64,000 nucleotides of DNA from Vandammella animalimorsus (GTDB taxonomy: Bacteria; Pseudomonadota; Gammaproteobacteria; Burkholderiales; Burkholderiaceae_C): assembly GCF_002285285.1 (NCBI RefSeq), contig NZ_NSJF01000002.1, positions 1-64,000 on the forward strand. The letters are read 5' to 3'. The notes beneath the pieces were generated by a model. The model had not been told where the DNA came from and made no database searches. It worked only from the letters and a program-made list of their open reading frames with translations. Within the stretch, counting starts at the first letter, position 1. Each line of letters starts with the position of its first letter. Positions 17,560 through 26,168 of this stretch are shown piece by piece. The translations under genes were made by a program, and so were the position numbers.

Positions 17560-17601
17560 CATCGGGCATCGGGCATCGGGCATCGGGCATCGGGCATCGG
17601 G
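17560..17601. repeat. Six tandem copies of CATCGGG
   Basis: Six perfect 7-bp units lie between the response-regulator stop codon and the tRNA-Phe promoter region. A 7-bp unit in non-coding DNA can vary in number by polymerase slippage. Confidence 0.95.
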
Positions 17602-17625
17602 CGCGGCAAGCAAAAATATCGCTGC

Positions 17626-17658
17626 TTGGCCTCTGCTGCAAAAAAACAGTGATAAAAT
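17626..17658 (+). promoter_or_regulatory. Possible tRNA-Phe promoter
   Basis: TTGGCC at 17626-17631 and TGATAAAAT at 17650-17658, about 18 bp apart if TGATAA is taken as the -10 element, end 9 bp before the tRNA. The match is moderate. Confidence 0.4.
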
Positions 17659-17667
17659 CTGAGGCTT

Positions 17668-17743
17668 GGCTCGGTAGCTCAGTTGGTAGAGCAGCGGATT
17701 GAAAATCCGCGTGTCGGTGGTTCGATTCCGCCCCGAGCCACCA
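17668..17743 (+). tRNA. tRNA-Phe (anticodon GAA)
   Basis: A 76-nt cloverleaf with GGCTCGG/CCGAGCC acceptor arms, anticodon GAA at 17701-17703, a GGTTCGATTC T arm and an encoded CCA. Its last six bases start a 48-bp direct repeat that recurs at 21096, and foreign DNA lies between the two copies. Confidence 0.97.
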
Positions 17744-17785
17744 AACACAAACGCCCAACCATTCACGGTTGGGCGTTTTTCTTTG
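17738..17785 (+). repeat. 48-bp direct repeat, left copy (candidate attL) with tRNA-Phe terminator
   Basis: It comprises the last six bases of tRNA-Phe (CCACCA) plus the following terminator. The terminator is the stem AAACGCCCAACC/GGTTGGGCGTTT at 17749-17760 and 17767-17778, followed by T residues. The same 48 bases recur exactly at 21096-21143. The pair brackets the Rhs/immunity/IS segment, as attachment sites would. Confidence 0.9.
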
Positions 17786-18060
17786 CGCGTTCCGAACACT
17801 GCGCGGGTCTGCGCCGTTTTGCGTGTGCCAGAGCCTATGCACATGGGCCACCGATCTGGCCCTTTCCTCCTATTCTTTGTTCTGCAGTTCTCCCGAAGTC
17901 TGCGCCAACCTTTCCGCATTGGCACACGTAAAAATCCTTTTACATCAGGCTATGTTCGTTTCAATGGGAGCTCCAGAGCATAAGCACGTGCTTGCGGTTG
18001 CTCGTCATGATGGGTGCGAGGCGCTCATTGCCTTCACCGCGCGCGCATTGCTTGCCGCCG
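17786..18060. other. No gene between tRNA-Phe terminator and Rhs remnant
   Basis: About 275 bp. Short open frames here overlap each other and resemble nothing recognisable, and no clear promoter was seen. It is probably the degraded left part of the island. Confidence 0.5.
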
Positions 18061-19049
18061 TTGACGGGAAAAGGGCGCAGAATTGCCAAGAGCATCATCG
18101 AAGGGCAAAGCAGCCAAACCACCTACTACCTCAACGGCGACAGCGCCCTTATGGCTGAAGCCAACGAAGCAGGGCAGATCACCAAAGCGTATGGCTTCAC
18201 CCGGCCACGCACGATGCCGAAGAAGAGCTGTGGAGCACCGCCCCGGTCTGGCAAGCGGACATCCACAACGGCAGCCTCACGAGCAGCCAAACGCGCTACC
18301 ACTACATCACCACGGATCACCTGGGCACGCCCATCCTGGTGACCGACAAGAGCGGCAACAAGACCTGGAGAAGCTACAGCGAGGCGTTTGGCAATACCGC
18401 TACCGAAAGCACAGCTGGCACCCAAATCAACCTCAGGTTCCCGGGGCAGTACTGGAACAAGGAAACAGGCCTTCACCAGAACTACTTCAGGTACTACAGT
18501 CTGGCAAGAGGGCGGTACATTCAGTCAGACCCGCTGGGCATCTTTGGAGGACTGAATACCTACGAATACGCCAGTAGCGACCCGCTGGGCTACATTGACC
18601 CCACGGGAGAAGTGCCGATAGCGCCCATCGTCTGGAGCTACTTCAGATGTGTGGCCCGTTGCACGGCCAGCTCATCCATCATGGACACGCTGACCGGCGA
18701 AGTTGATTGTTGGCCCAATGCGCTAACCGACAATGCCCAAAATTGTGCGCTGAGCTGTGCCAATCCGCTTAATTGGTTGGGGAATAATTTTAATAAGTCT
18801 ATTCCTCTAAACCGGCCAAAGGCAAAGGCTCAGTTGCTCCAGCGCAAAGAGATAGAAAAGAGGTTGGAGTAAAGAGGAAAACAAAAAAAGCTTGAGGAAC
18901 AAGATAATAAATGTATGCAGTTCGGAAAATATATAAAACCGGAAGATGCGCACGGACATCATATTGTTCGACATGCTGATGGCGGCCCCGCCAACTCTGA
19001 AAATCATGCAGTTGTTTGCAAACCTTGTCACATCAAACTTCAAAAATGA
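18061..19049 (+). pseudogene. Rhs protein 3' fragment with HNH-type toxin tip (truncated, frameshifted, one stop)
   Basis: The first frame reads GKGRRIAKSIIEG, then QTTYYLNGDSALMAEANEAG. At 18198-18210 one base is missing, and the Rhs core continues in another frame (DAEEELWSTAPVWQA, YHYITTDHLGTPILVTD, FPGQYWNKETGLHQNYFRYY, GRYIQSDPLGIFGGLNTYEY). The core ends at DPTGE near 18612. The variable C-terminal tip follows and is interrupted by TAA at 18870-18872. Still in frame it ends with HGHHIVRHADGG and NHAVVCKPCHIKLQK, an HNH/endonuclease VII-like nuclease motif. Rhs tips are toxins delivered into rival cells. The 5' end of the gene is missing, so this copy is dead or an orphan reservoir. Confidence 0.85.
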
Positions 19050-19768
19050 TCAATCGCAAAGAAATTCTTAACACCATAAGAAAAAAAATTGAAAAATATG
19101 GATGGTATCAGTACTGCGTAATACAGTCTCAAGTCCCAAGATTTTGTTACACGATAGGATTAAGTGATAAACTGGGGTTTGAGTTAATTTTTGCAGGCGG
19201 ATATTTCTACAATAACACAGAGGCCATGAAAATAGTCGACAATTGTGCCGATTTCTTGTTAAACTCAAGGCCTTCAGAGAATGAATTTGAACTCAAAGGA
19301 TTTTCTTTAAGAAAAGTCCATCAAGAATGGTCTGAGTCATTAATGTTGGGAGCCGTCGATTACTATAAAGATCGAAATAAATTCACCCTATACGCCAAGC
19401 AAATAGTTCCACCATTGGAGCAGTTCACTCTAGACATCCCAGACATGAGCCTCCTCCCTGAAAATAATTCAAATTTACCCTGGAAGTGGTGGTTTCATGA
19501 ATGGCCTTTTTCTGCCCCAGAAGACAGCACTGTTGTTACGGATATTGAATACCTTCGAACAGGAAAGGCGCTGCAAATTATACGCTGGGAAGAAAATCAG
19601 TGGGAATGCTTTTCTAGAGATCCGGAAAATATCGCCAAAGAAAATATGAGAATAATACCGCTAGGGGTTGCAATTGGCCTAGATCCTTCTTTGGAAAATA
19701 TTTTTGAAATGGAAATAGAGGAGGGGTACTTGAGAAACAATAAAAATTGCTGGGAAAAATGGGGCTGA
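19046..19768 (+). CDS. DUF4262-like protein, probable immunity protein for the Rhs tip
   Basis: 240 residues from ATG at 19046, which overlaps the toxin stop codon (ATGA); an upstream in-frame ATG at 19016 lies inside the toxin. The N-terminal half has the DUF4262 pattern: WYQYCVIQSQVPRFCYTIGL, then GFELIFAGG. The C-terminal half (WKWWFHEWPFS, ECFSRDPENIA) is not recognised. DUF4262 is known among immunity families of polymorphic toxin systems. The gene is strikingly AT-rich, unlike its neighbours, which suggests transfer. The frame is intact. Pairing with the toxin is inferred from position and overlap. Confidence 0.75.
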   Translation: MINRKEILNTIRKKIEKYGWYQYCVIQSQVPRFCYTIGLSDKLGFELIFAGGYFYNNTEAMKIVDNCADFLLNSRPSENEFELKGFSLRKVHQEWSESLMLGAVDYYKDRNKFTLYAKQIVPPLEQFTLDIPDMSLLPENNSNLPWKWWFHEWPFSAPEDSTVVTDIEYLRTGKALQIIRWEENQWECFSRDPENIAKENMRIIPLGVAIGLDPSLENIFEMEIEEGYLRNNKNCWEKWG

Positions 19769-19825
19769 TATTTTGGCAACCGGTTGCTCTGGATTTGTGT
19801 ATTGACCCAGCATAACCTGCACAGG

Positions 19826-20647
19826 TCAGGCCGCTAAAGCATAAGCCTCAGCGGGCGTCTTCATGCCCAGCGCCTGGTGAGGACGCTGGTGGTTGTAAAA
19901 GCCGATCCAATCGCCGATCACGCGGCTGGCATGCTGCAGGGTTTCGAATCGGTGGCGGTGCACGCATTGGTCTTTGAGCGTGCGGATCACGCGCTCGATC
20001 ATGCCGTTTTGCTCAGGGCTGTAAGGGGTGATGAACTCCTGCTGCAGGCCATAGCTCTTGACCAGGGCTGTGTAGCTGCGGCTGGTGAACACCAGGCCGT
20101 TGTCCGATCTCAGTAGGAACGGGTGCTTGACCTTGCCCAGGCAGCCGTAACGGGCGATCAGCGCCTGCTCCAGCGCCGCCTCGGCGGTCTTGGATCGGCC
20201 GCTGCGGCTGAGGTGCCAGCCCAGCAGCTCGCGGCTGTAACAGTCGATCACCAGGGCCAGCCAGGCCCAGCCATCACGGCCTGTCCACACCCGGCACAGG
20301 TCAGTCGACCAACGCTCATCAGGCGCTTTGGCCACGGATGGCAAGGCCTGGATGCGTGGCCTGAAGCCCACCGGGCGCTTGCGCACCTGCCAGCCCAAGA
20401 TCTGGAAGATGCGCTGCACGGTGTTCTTGTTGAACCCGAGCAGGTGCGCTGCCGTGCGGTAGCCGAACGACGGGTTCTCTTCGATCATCGCCTTGATCGG
20501 CTTGACGAACTGCTCTTGCACCTTGGGCGCGGCCTTGGTGCTGCGGTAGTACACCGTGCGTCGGGGTATCTCGAACCACTGGCACAGCTTGACCAGGCTG
20601 ACCTTGAACCCGTCTTCAGCCAATCCCTGCTGAAGGCTGAGGATCAT
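19826..20647 (-). CDS. IS3-family transposase OrfB (DDE integrase)
   Basis: 273 residues with an N-terminal HTH_21-type region (about 45-95) and an rve integrase core. The catalytic triad is Asp116 (STDLCRVW), Asp182 (RSDNGLVF) and Glu218 (EQNGMIERV), with the D-35-E spacing of IS3 elements. Its ATG overlaps the orfA stop (ATGA), so translation is by coupling rather than the usual -1 frameshift. The frame is intact, so the element may still be mobile. Confidence 0.93.
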   Translation of the reverse strand: MILSLQQGLAEDGFKVSLVKLCQWFEIPRRTVYYRSTKAAPKVQEQFVKPIKAMIEENPSFGYRTAAHLLGFNKNTVQRIFQILGWQVRKRPVGFRPRIQALPSVAKAPDERWSTDLCRVWTGRDGWAWLALVIDCYSRELLGWHLSRSGRSKTAEAALEQALIARYGCLGKVKHPFLLRSDNGLVFTSRSYTALVKSYGLQQEFITPYSPEQNGMIERVIRTLKDQCVHRHRFETLQHASRVIGDWIGFYNHQRPHQALGMKTPAEAYALAA

Positions 20648-20961
20648 TTCTCGTCCTCGTTGCCCAGCAGGGACGCCAGCTTTTTTCTGGCACGCAGCTC
20701 CAGCATGGCTTCGCTGTAGGCCTCCTGCAGCTCACGCAGTTGCTTCTCGTACTGCTCCTTGACTTCCAGCGGCTTGGTACGCAGGGCGTTCTCCATGCCC
20801 CGCTTGCCTTCATCGACCCACTGCTGCACCTCGCAGGGGTTCAGATCGAAAGCCCGGCTAGCCTCCGAGACTGTCGTCTTGCCCTGGATGATGTCCAGGA
20901 CCAGGGCCGTTTTATGCTTGGCCGTCCAGCGCTTGATGTCGTCTTCCATCAGGGTGCTCAT
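20644..20961 (-). CDS. IS3-family OrfA (helix-turn-helix DNA-binding subunit)
   Basis: 105 residues from ATG at 20961, preceded by AAGGAA; a GTG farther up lies inside the inverted repeat. DDIKRWTAKHKTALVLDIIQ and TVSEASRAFDLNPCEVQQWV form a helix-turn-helix that recognises IS ends, followed by a charged coiled region (KEQYEKQLRELQEAYSEAM) for multimerisation. It is coupled to orfB. Confidence 0.9.
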   Translation of the reverse strand: MSTLMEDDIKRWTAKHKTALVLDIIQGKTTVSEASRAFDLNPCEVQQWVDEGKRGMENALRTKPLEVKEQYEKQLRELQEAYSEAMLELRARKKLASLLGNEDEK

Positions 20962-21014
20962 CGTCGTTTCCTTCAACGTTAACACCTGTGCAGGTTTTCA
21001 TTGGGTCAATACAC

Positions 21015-21319
21015 TTGGATGCGCGATCAACGTAGAACTGCGCCGACGATGGCAGCGCCCTTGCGACAGAAAGCCTCCTCTTGTAGAGAACTACACCACC
21101 AAACACAAACGCCCAACCATTCACGGTTGGGCGTTTTTCTTTGTGTAGTCTGTCAGCTGTTTGCCGATCTTCTTCTGATTTGAATCCGTTTTTTTATGAG
21201 GCTAGGCTGACGTTTACAGTCGGGCATAGCACTACCAACGCACGCTGCTGTCGCTCGGTTTTGTGCAGACCCTTCGCAAAGGGGCGCTCTCTGGGCAGAA
21301 GCCTTGCAAGGGTGGGCAT
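21015..21319. other. No gene between IS element and arcC
   Basis: About 305 bp with no supported gene. It contains the right 48-bp repeat (21096-21143), whose terminator stem faces both directions and could also serve transcripts leaving arcC. The remainder shows no recognisable motif. Confidence 0.6.
21096..21143 (+). repeat. 48-bp direct repeat, right copy (candidate attR)
   Basis: An exact copy of 17738-17785. Here the leading CCACCA is not attached to a tRNA; the bases before it are unrelated. That is what the far end of an element integrated at tRNA-Phe would look like. Confidence 0.9.
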
Positions 21320-22249
21320 TCAGTGGTAGCGAATGCCGGGCGCGGCGGTGCTGACGCGGGTGCCGGCCTGGCCGCGCACGATGGCTTCGATGTCCTGCAG
21401 CGCGCCGATGACGGCGGTGTGGCCGGTGTGTTCGGCAAATTCGCAGGCCGCCTCGATCTTCGGGCCCATGGAGCCGGCCGGGAAGGGCAGCGTGCGCAGT
21501 GAATCGGGGTGGGCCTGGGCGATGGCCTTGCTGCCGGGCTGGCCCCAGTTGACGTAGGCCGCATCCACATCGGTGGCGATGACCAGCAGCTCGGCCTGTA
21601 GCTGCTGCGCCAGCAGGGCCGAGCACAGGTCCTTGTCGATCACGGCCTCGACGCCGCACAGACGGCCTTGCTGGTCGTAGCAGGTGGGGATGCCGCCGCC
21701 GCCGGCGCAGATCACCACCGTGCCTTGTTGCAGCAGCCATTGCACGGGGCGGATTTCAAAGATGCGCTGCGGGCGCGGGCTGGGCACGACGCGGCGGTAA
21801 TGCGGGCCGTCTGGCGCGATGTGCCAGCCTTTCTCAGCCGCCAGCTGATGCGCCTGGGCCGCTTCGTAGATGGGGCCGATGGGCTTGGTGGGGTGCTGGA
21901 AGGCCGGGTCGGCCAAGTCCACCTCGACCTGGGTCAGGATGGTGGCCAGCGGCACCTGCTTGGGCAGCAGATTGCCCAGTTCCTGCTCGATCATGTAGCC
22001 GATCATGCCTTCGGTCTGTGCGCCCAGCACGTCCAGCGGGTAGGTGTCCACCTCGGTGTAGGCTGCCCCCTGCAGGGCCAGCAGGCCCACCTGCGGGCCG
22101 TTGCCGTGGGCGATGACGAGTTCGTTGCCAGCATGGATTTTGGCGATTTGCGCCACGGCCTGGCGCACGTTGTCGCGCTGGTTTTCAGCGCTCATGGGCT
22201 GGCCGCGCTTGAGCAGTGCGTTGCCGCCCAGGGCGATGACGATGCGCAT
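21320..22249 (-). CDS. arcC: Carbamate kinase
   Basis: 309 residues, normal length. It starts [16 protein letters not shown] and has the amino-acid-kinase features [20 protein letters not shown] and [13 protein letters not shown]. It transfers phosphate from carbamoyl phosphate to ADP, the ATP-yielding last step of the arginine deiminase pathway. It is last in the operon arcD-arcA-arcB-arcC, 92 bp after arcB. Confidence 0.96.
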   Translation of the reverse strand: MRIVIALGGNALLKRGQPMSAENQRDNVRQAVAQIAKIHAGNELVIAHGNGPQVGLLALQGAAYTEVDTYPLDVLGAQTEGMIGYMIEQELGNLLPKQVPLATILTQVEVDLADPAFQHPTKPIGPIYEAAQAHQLAAEKGWHIAPDGPHYRRVVPSPRPQRIFEIRPVQWLLQQGTVVICAGGGGIPTCYDQQGRLCGVEAVIDKDLCSALLAQQLQAELLVIATDVDAAYVNWGQPGSKAIAQAHPDSLRTLPFPAGSMGPKIEAACEFAEHTGHTAVIGALQDIEAIVRGQAGTRVSTAAPGIRYH

Positions 22250-22341
22250 GGGCTGGGTCTCCTTGGTGGATGGTGCTGTGGCGTGCGTTGAGGTGGGCGG
22301 TGGCTGCGGCCGGGCAGGGCGCAGGCCTGTTCACGACAGGG

Positions 22342-23352
22342 TCACAGGCCGCCCAGGGCCGCCACCAGCACGGCCTTGATGGTGTGCATGCGGTTTTCGG
22401 CCTGGTCAAAGGCGATGTTGTAGGGCGATTCGAAGACCTCCTCGGTCACCTCGATGCCATTGGCCAGGTTGGGGTATTGCGCGGCGATTTGCTGGCCCAC
22501 CTTGGTGTCGCTGTTGTGGAAGGCGGGCAGGCAGTGCATGAATTTGACGCGCGCGTTGCCGCTGGCCTTGATCATCTCCAGGTTGACTTGGTAGGGCAGC
22601 AGCAGCTCAATGCGCTCGTTCCAGGCCTCGATGGGCTCGCCCATGGAAACCCACACATCGGTGTGGATGAAATCCACGCCCTGCACGGCCTGGCGCGGGT
22701 CTTCGGTCAGCAGCAGGCGCGCGCCGCTTTCGGCGGCAAAGGCGCGGCATTGCTCAACCAGCTCCTGGCTGGGCTGCAGGGCCTTGGGCGCGGCAATGCG
22801 CACGTCCATGCCCAGCTTGGCGCCCACCAGCAGCAGCGAGTTGCCCATGTTGTTGCGCGCATCGCCCAGGTAGGCGTAGCTGATGGCGTGCAGCGGCTTG
22901 TCGCTGTGCTCGCGCATGGTCAGCACGTCGGCCAGCATCTGCGTGGGGTGGTATTCGTCGGTCAGGCCGTTGAAGATGGGCACGCCGGCGTATTGGGCCA
23001 GCTCCTGTACGACTTCTTGGTGAAAGCCGCGGTACTCGATGCCGTCGTACATGCGCCCGAGCACGCGGGCAGTGTCCTTCATGGTTTCCTTGTGGCCGAT
23101 CTGCGAGGAGCTGGGGTCGATGTAGGTGACGTTGGCGCCCTGGTCGTAAGCAGCCACCTCGAAGGCGCAGCGGGTGCGGGTGGAGGTTTTCTCGAAGATC
23201 AGCGCGATGTTCTTGCCGCGCAGGTGCTGCATCTCCGTGCCGCTGTACTTGGCCCGCTTGAGGTCGCGGGCCAGATCGAGCAAATAGCGCAAGTCCACTG
23301 GGCTGTGATGCAGCAGGCTGAGCAGGTGGCGGTTGTGCAGGTTGTAGGCCAT
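22342..23352 (-). CDS. arcB: Ornithine carbamoyltransferase, catabolic
   Basis: 336 residues. The carbamoyl-phosphate site STRTRCAFE lies near 55-63, and [14 protein letters not shown] and the ornithine-binding region are near the C-terminus. In this operon it works in the catabolic direction, splitting citrulline to ornithine and carbamoyl phosphate. Its place between arcA and arcC supports arcB rather than the biosynthetic argF. The gap to arcA is 24 bp. Confidence 0.94.
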   Translation of the reverse strand: MAYNLHNRHLLSLLHHSPVDLRYLLDLARDLKRAKYSGTEMQHLRGKNIALIFEKTSTRTRCAFEVAAYDQGANVTYIDPSSSQIGHKETMKDTARVLGRMYDGIEYRGFHQEVVQELAQYAGVPIFNGLTDEYHPTQMLADVLTMREHSDKPLHAISYAYLGDARNNMGNSLLLVGAKLGMDVRIAAPKALQPSQELVEQCRAFAAESGARLLLTEDPRQAVQGVDFIHTDVWVSMGEPIEAWNERIELLLPYQVNLEMIKASGNARVKFMHCLPAFHNSDTKVGQQIAAQYPNLANGIEVTEEVFESPYNIAFDQAENRMHTIKAVLVAALGGL

Positions 23353-23376
23353 GGTGCAGTCCTTTCTTCGGGCGGT

Positions 23377-24627
23377 TCAGTAGTCCACGGCATCGCGCAC
23401 GATGGGGCAGGTCATGCAGCGCCCGCCGCCACGGCCACGGCCCAGCTCGGCCGAGCTGATGGTGATGACCTCCACCCCGGCCTTGCGCAGCAAGGTGTTG
23501 GTGTAGGTGTTGCGGTCGTAGCCCACGACCACGCCAGGCTCCAGCGCGATGACGTTGTTGCCATCGTCCCATTGCTCGCGCTCGGCGGCGTAGTCGTCAC
23601 CGCCGGTGTGCACAACCCGCAGCTTTTTCAGGCCCAGCGCCTCGGCCACCACGTCCACGAAGGGCTTGCGCTCCTGGCGCACGTCCAGCCCGCTGGGGTG
23701 ACTGTCGCTGGGGCGCAGGCTGAAAGAGGCAATGCGATCCACCACGCCAGGGAAGGCGCTGACCAAATCCCGATCGCAGAAGGTGAAGACCGTGTCCAGG
23801 TGCATGGCCGAGCGCGTCTTGGGCAGCGCAGCGACGATGACGCGCTCGGCCGCGCCCTGCTCGAACAGCTGGCGCGCCACCTGCGAAATGCCCTGAATGG
23901 AGCTGCGCTCGCCCATGCCGATGAGCACCACGCCCTTGCCGATGGGGAAGACATCGCCACCTTCCAGCGTGGCATTGCCAAAGGACTGATCCGGGTCGCC
24001 CCACCAGACCTTGACCTGGCCGGCAAACATTGGGTGGAACTTGTAGATGGCCGCAGCCAGCAGCGTCTCCTGCTGGCGCGCGGGCCAGTACATTGGGTTG
24101 AGCGTCACCCCGCCGTAGATCCAGCTGGTGGTGTCGCGGGTGAACTGGGTGTTGGGCAGCGGCGCAATGGCAAAGCCGCCATGCCCCTTGGCCGCCTTGA
24201 TGAAGGCCATGCCATCGGGATTGAACTCCTTGGGCAAGTCATTGACGCTGACGCCCCCGATCAGGAACTCGGCCTGGCGGCGCGGCTCCAGCCCCTCCAG
24301 CCAGGCGCGCAGCTCGTGCATGACGGTGGCGCCCACAGTGTTGGCCGTGATCTTGCGATCGAGCACCCAGCGCAGGCTCTCGGGCTGGCTGATGGCCTCG
24401 GTCAGCAGGTTGTGCATCTCCAGCACTTCCACGCCATGCTCGCGCATCTTGGTGACGAAATCGAAATGGTCGCGCTTGGCCTGGCTGACCCACAGCACAT
24501 CGTCGAACAGCAGCTCGTCGCAGTTGTCCGGCGTCAGCCGGGTGTGCGCCAAGCCTGGGGAGCACACCATGACGCGGCGCAGCTTGCCAACTTCAGAGAA
24601 AACGCCCAGTGGGCTTGTCGATTGCAT
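23377..24627 (-). CDS. arcA: Arginine deiminase
   Basis: 416 residues. [33 protein letters not shown] and the C-terminal [13 protein letters not shown], with nucleophile Cys407, mark the guanidine-modifying fold. It converts arginine to citrulline and ammonia. It follows arcD by 116 bp, so it may have its own ribosome-binding context but is probably in the same transcript. Confidence 0.96.
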   Translation of the reverse strand: MQSTSPLGVFSEVGKLRRVMVCSPGLAHTRLTPDNCDELLFDDVLWVSQAKRDHFDFVTKMREHGVEVLEMHNLLTEAISQPESLRWVLDRKITANTVGATVMHELRAWLEGLEPRRQAEFLIGGVSVNDLPKEFNPDGMAFIKAAKGHGGFAIAPLPNTQFTRDTTSWIYGGVTLNPMYWPARQQETLLAAAIYKFHPMFAGQVKVWWGDPDQSFGNATLEGGDVFPIGKGVVLIGMGERSSIQGISQVARQLFEQGAAERVIVAALPKTRSAMHLDTVFTFCDRDLVSAFPGVVDRIASFSLRPSDSHPSGLDVRQERKPFVDVVAEALGLKKLRVVHTGGDDYAAEREQWDDGNNVIALEPGVVVGYDRNTYTNTLLRKAGVEVITISSAELGRGRGGGRCMTCPIVRDAVDY

Positions 24628-24743
24628 GGATTGGCCCTTCCTCTTCGTAAAAAATCATTGGCGCGCCGCCTCGATAGCGGCATTGCTGCCTGCCTGCCGA
24701 TTCAAAATCATTCGTGGATTGAAAGCGGCAGATACAGGTTAAT

Positions 24744-26168
24744 TCAAATTGTCAATGTGCCCTTGTAAAGCCCGTATCCAGCATATGCGGCACCGATCAG
24801 GGCTGCAGCAAAATACATTTTTTCAATGTCGTTAAATACCGGCTGGCCATTTTCAATGCGCGCCTTGGCATAGACAATAGCGCCTGGTGCATACAGCAGT
24901 GCAGACAGCAGCAAATATTTCAATCCGGCCGCATACAGCAGCCAGACGCTGTATGCCACGGCCAGCGCGCCGATGAGCATGTCCCAATTGCGCTGGGGAT
25001 CTGCCCGACCATAACCTTCGCCGCGCGCGGCAATCATGACGGCATAAATGGCAGAAAAGAAGTACGGAATCAGAATCATCGACGTGGCCAGATAAATCAG
25101 GTCGAGATAGGACTGGCCATACAGCAGCGCGAGAATCAAAAAGATCTGGATGGAGCCATTGGACACCCACAGCGCATTGGCTGGCACGCCATTGCGGTTC
25201 TCCCTGCGGAAAAATGCCGGCATGGTTTGATCCTTGGCGGCTGAATACAAAATCTCGCCGCTGAGCAAAGTCCATGACAGCAGCGCGCCGGCCAGGGAAA
25301 TGACCAGGCCGATGGAAATGAACGCCGCGCCCCAGTCGCCCACCACGTGCGCTAGCACATAGGCCATGGACGGGTTTTTCAGCTTGGCCAACTCCGGCTG
25401 GCTCATCACCCCGGCCGAGAGCACATTGACCATCACCAGCAGCAGCAGCACACCGATGAAGCCCAGTACCGTGGCCTTGCCCACGTCGCTGCGCGTTTGC
25501 GCGCGGGCTGAATACACACTGGCGCCTTCAATGCCGATGAACACCCACACCGTCACCAGCATCATGCTCTTGACCTGCGTCAGTACGCTGCCCAGCTCGG
25601 CATTGCCCCGGCCCCAGAAATCGGCTGTAAACACATCCATCTTGAAGGCCAGGCCCACCAGAGCGATGAAGGTCAGCAGCGGCACCACCTTGGTGATGGT
25701 GGTGACCAAATTGATGAAGGCAGCCTCCTTGATGCCGCGCAGCACCAGGGCGTGCACAAACCACAGCACCAGCGAGGCACCGATGATGGCAGACGTAGTA
25801 TTGCCTTCGCCAAAGGCTGGGAAGAAATAGCCCAGCGTGCCAAACAGCAGCACCAGATAACTGACATTGCCCAACCAGGCGCTGATCCAATAGCCCCAGG
25901 CCGATGAAAAGCCCAGGTAATTGCCAAAACCCGCTTTGGCATAGGCATAGACCCCATTGTCCAGCTCAGGCTTGCGGTTGGCCAGGGTCTGAAACACGAA
26001 AGCCAGCATCAGCATGCCAATGGCCGTTATCCCCCAGCCAATCAGCACGGCACCCGCCGCAGCGCCGGCGGCCATGTTCTGTGGAATAGAAAATATGCCG
26101 CCCCCAATCATGGAGCCGACCACCAGCGCCGTGAGTGCACCCAGCCGCAATTTGCCTTCCTGTGCCAT
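24744..26168 (-). CDS. arcD: Arginine/ornithine antiporter
   Basis: 474 residues, an APC-superfamily permease with about 12-14 membrane helices. The N-terminal LGALTALVVGSMIGGGIFS is the conserved substrate-binding unwound helix. Being first in an arc operon, it is expected to exchange external arginine for internal ornithine. It is preceded by a 548-bp non-coding region that should hold the operon's control signals. GGAAGGAGAT lies just before the ATG. Confidence 0.93.
   Translation of the reverse strand: MAQEGKLRLGALTALVVGSMIGGGIFSIPQNMAAGAAAGAVLIGWGITAIGMLMLAFVFQTLANRKPELDNGVYAYAKAGFGNYLGFSSAWGYWISAWLGNVSYLVLLFGTLGYFFPAFGEGNTTSAIIGASLVLWFVHALVLRGIKEAAFINLVTTITKVVPLLTFIALVGLAFKMDVFTADFWGRGNAELGSVLTQVKSMMLVTVWVFIGIEGASVYSARAQTRSDVGKATVLGFIGVLLLLVMVNVLSAGVMSQPELAKLKNPSMAYVLAHVVGDWGAAFISIGLVISLAGALLSWTLLSGEILYSAAKDQTMPAFFRRENRNGVPANALWVSNGSIQIFLILALLYGQSYLDLIYLATSMILIPYFFSAIYAVMIAARGEGYGRADPQRNWDMLIGALAVAYSVWLLYAAGLKYLLLSALLYAPGAIVYAKARIENGQPVFNDIEKMYFAAALIGAAYAGYGLYKGTLTI

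Larger units (their letters stand above)
19797..21014 (-). mobile_element. IS3-family insertion sequence (about 1.2 kb)
   Basis: The two ends carry inverted repeats: GTGTATTGACCCA at 19797-19809 matches its reverse complement at 21002-21014, and a second inverted block AACCTGCACAGGT lies at 19814-19826 and 20984-20996. Two minus-strand genes, orfA and orfB, fill the element. No convincing target duplication was seen, so the exact outer base is uncertain by one or two. It lies between the immunity gene and the right 48-bp repeat, which makes it part of the island. Confidence 0.88.

Noticed and set aside
17560-17601. CRISPR array
   Set aside because: Repeats are 7 bp with no spacers; this is a simple tandem repeat.
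18915-19049. A separate small gene encoding the HNH tail from the ATG at 18915
   Set aside because: No well-spaced ribosome-binding site, and the frame is continuous with the Rhs tip upstream of a single stop, so it is better explained as part of the broken gene.
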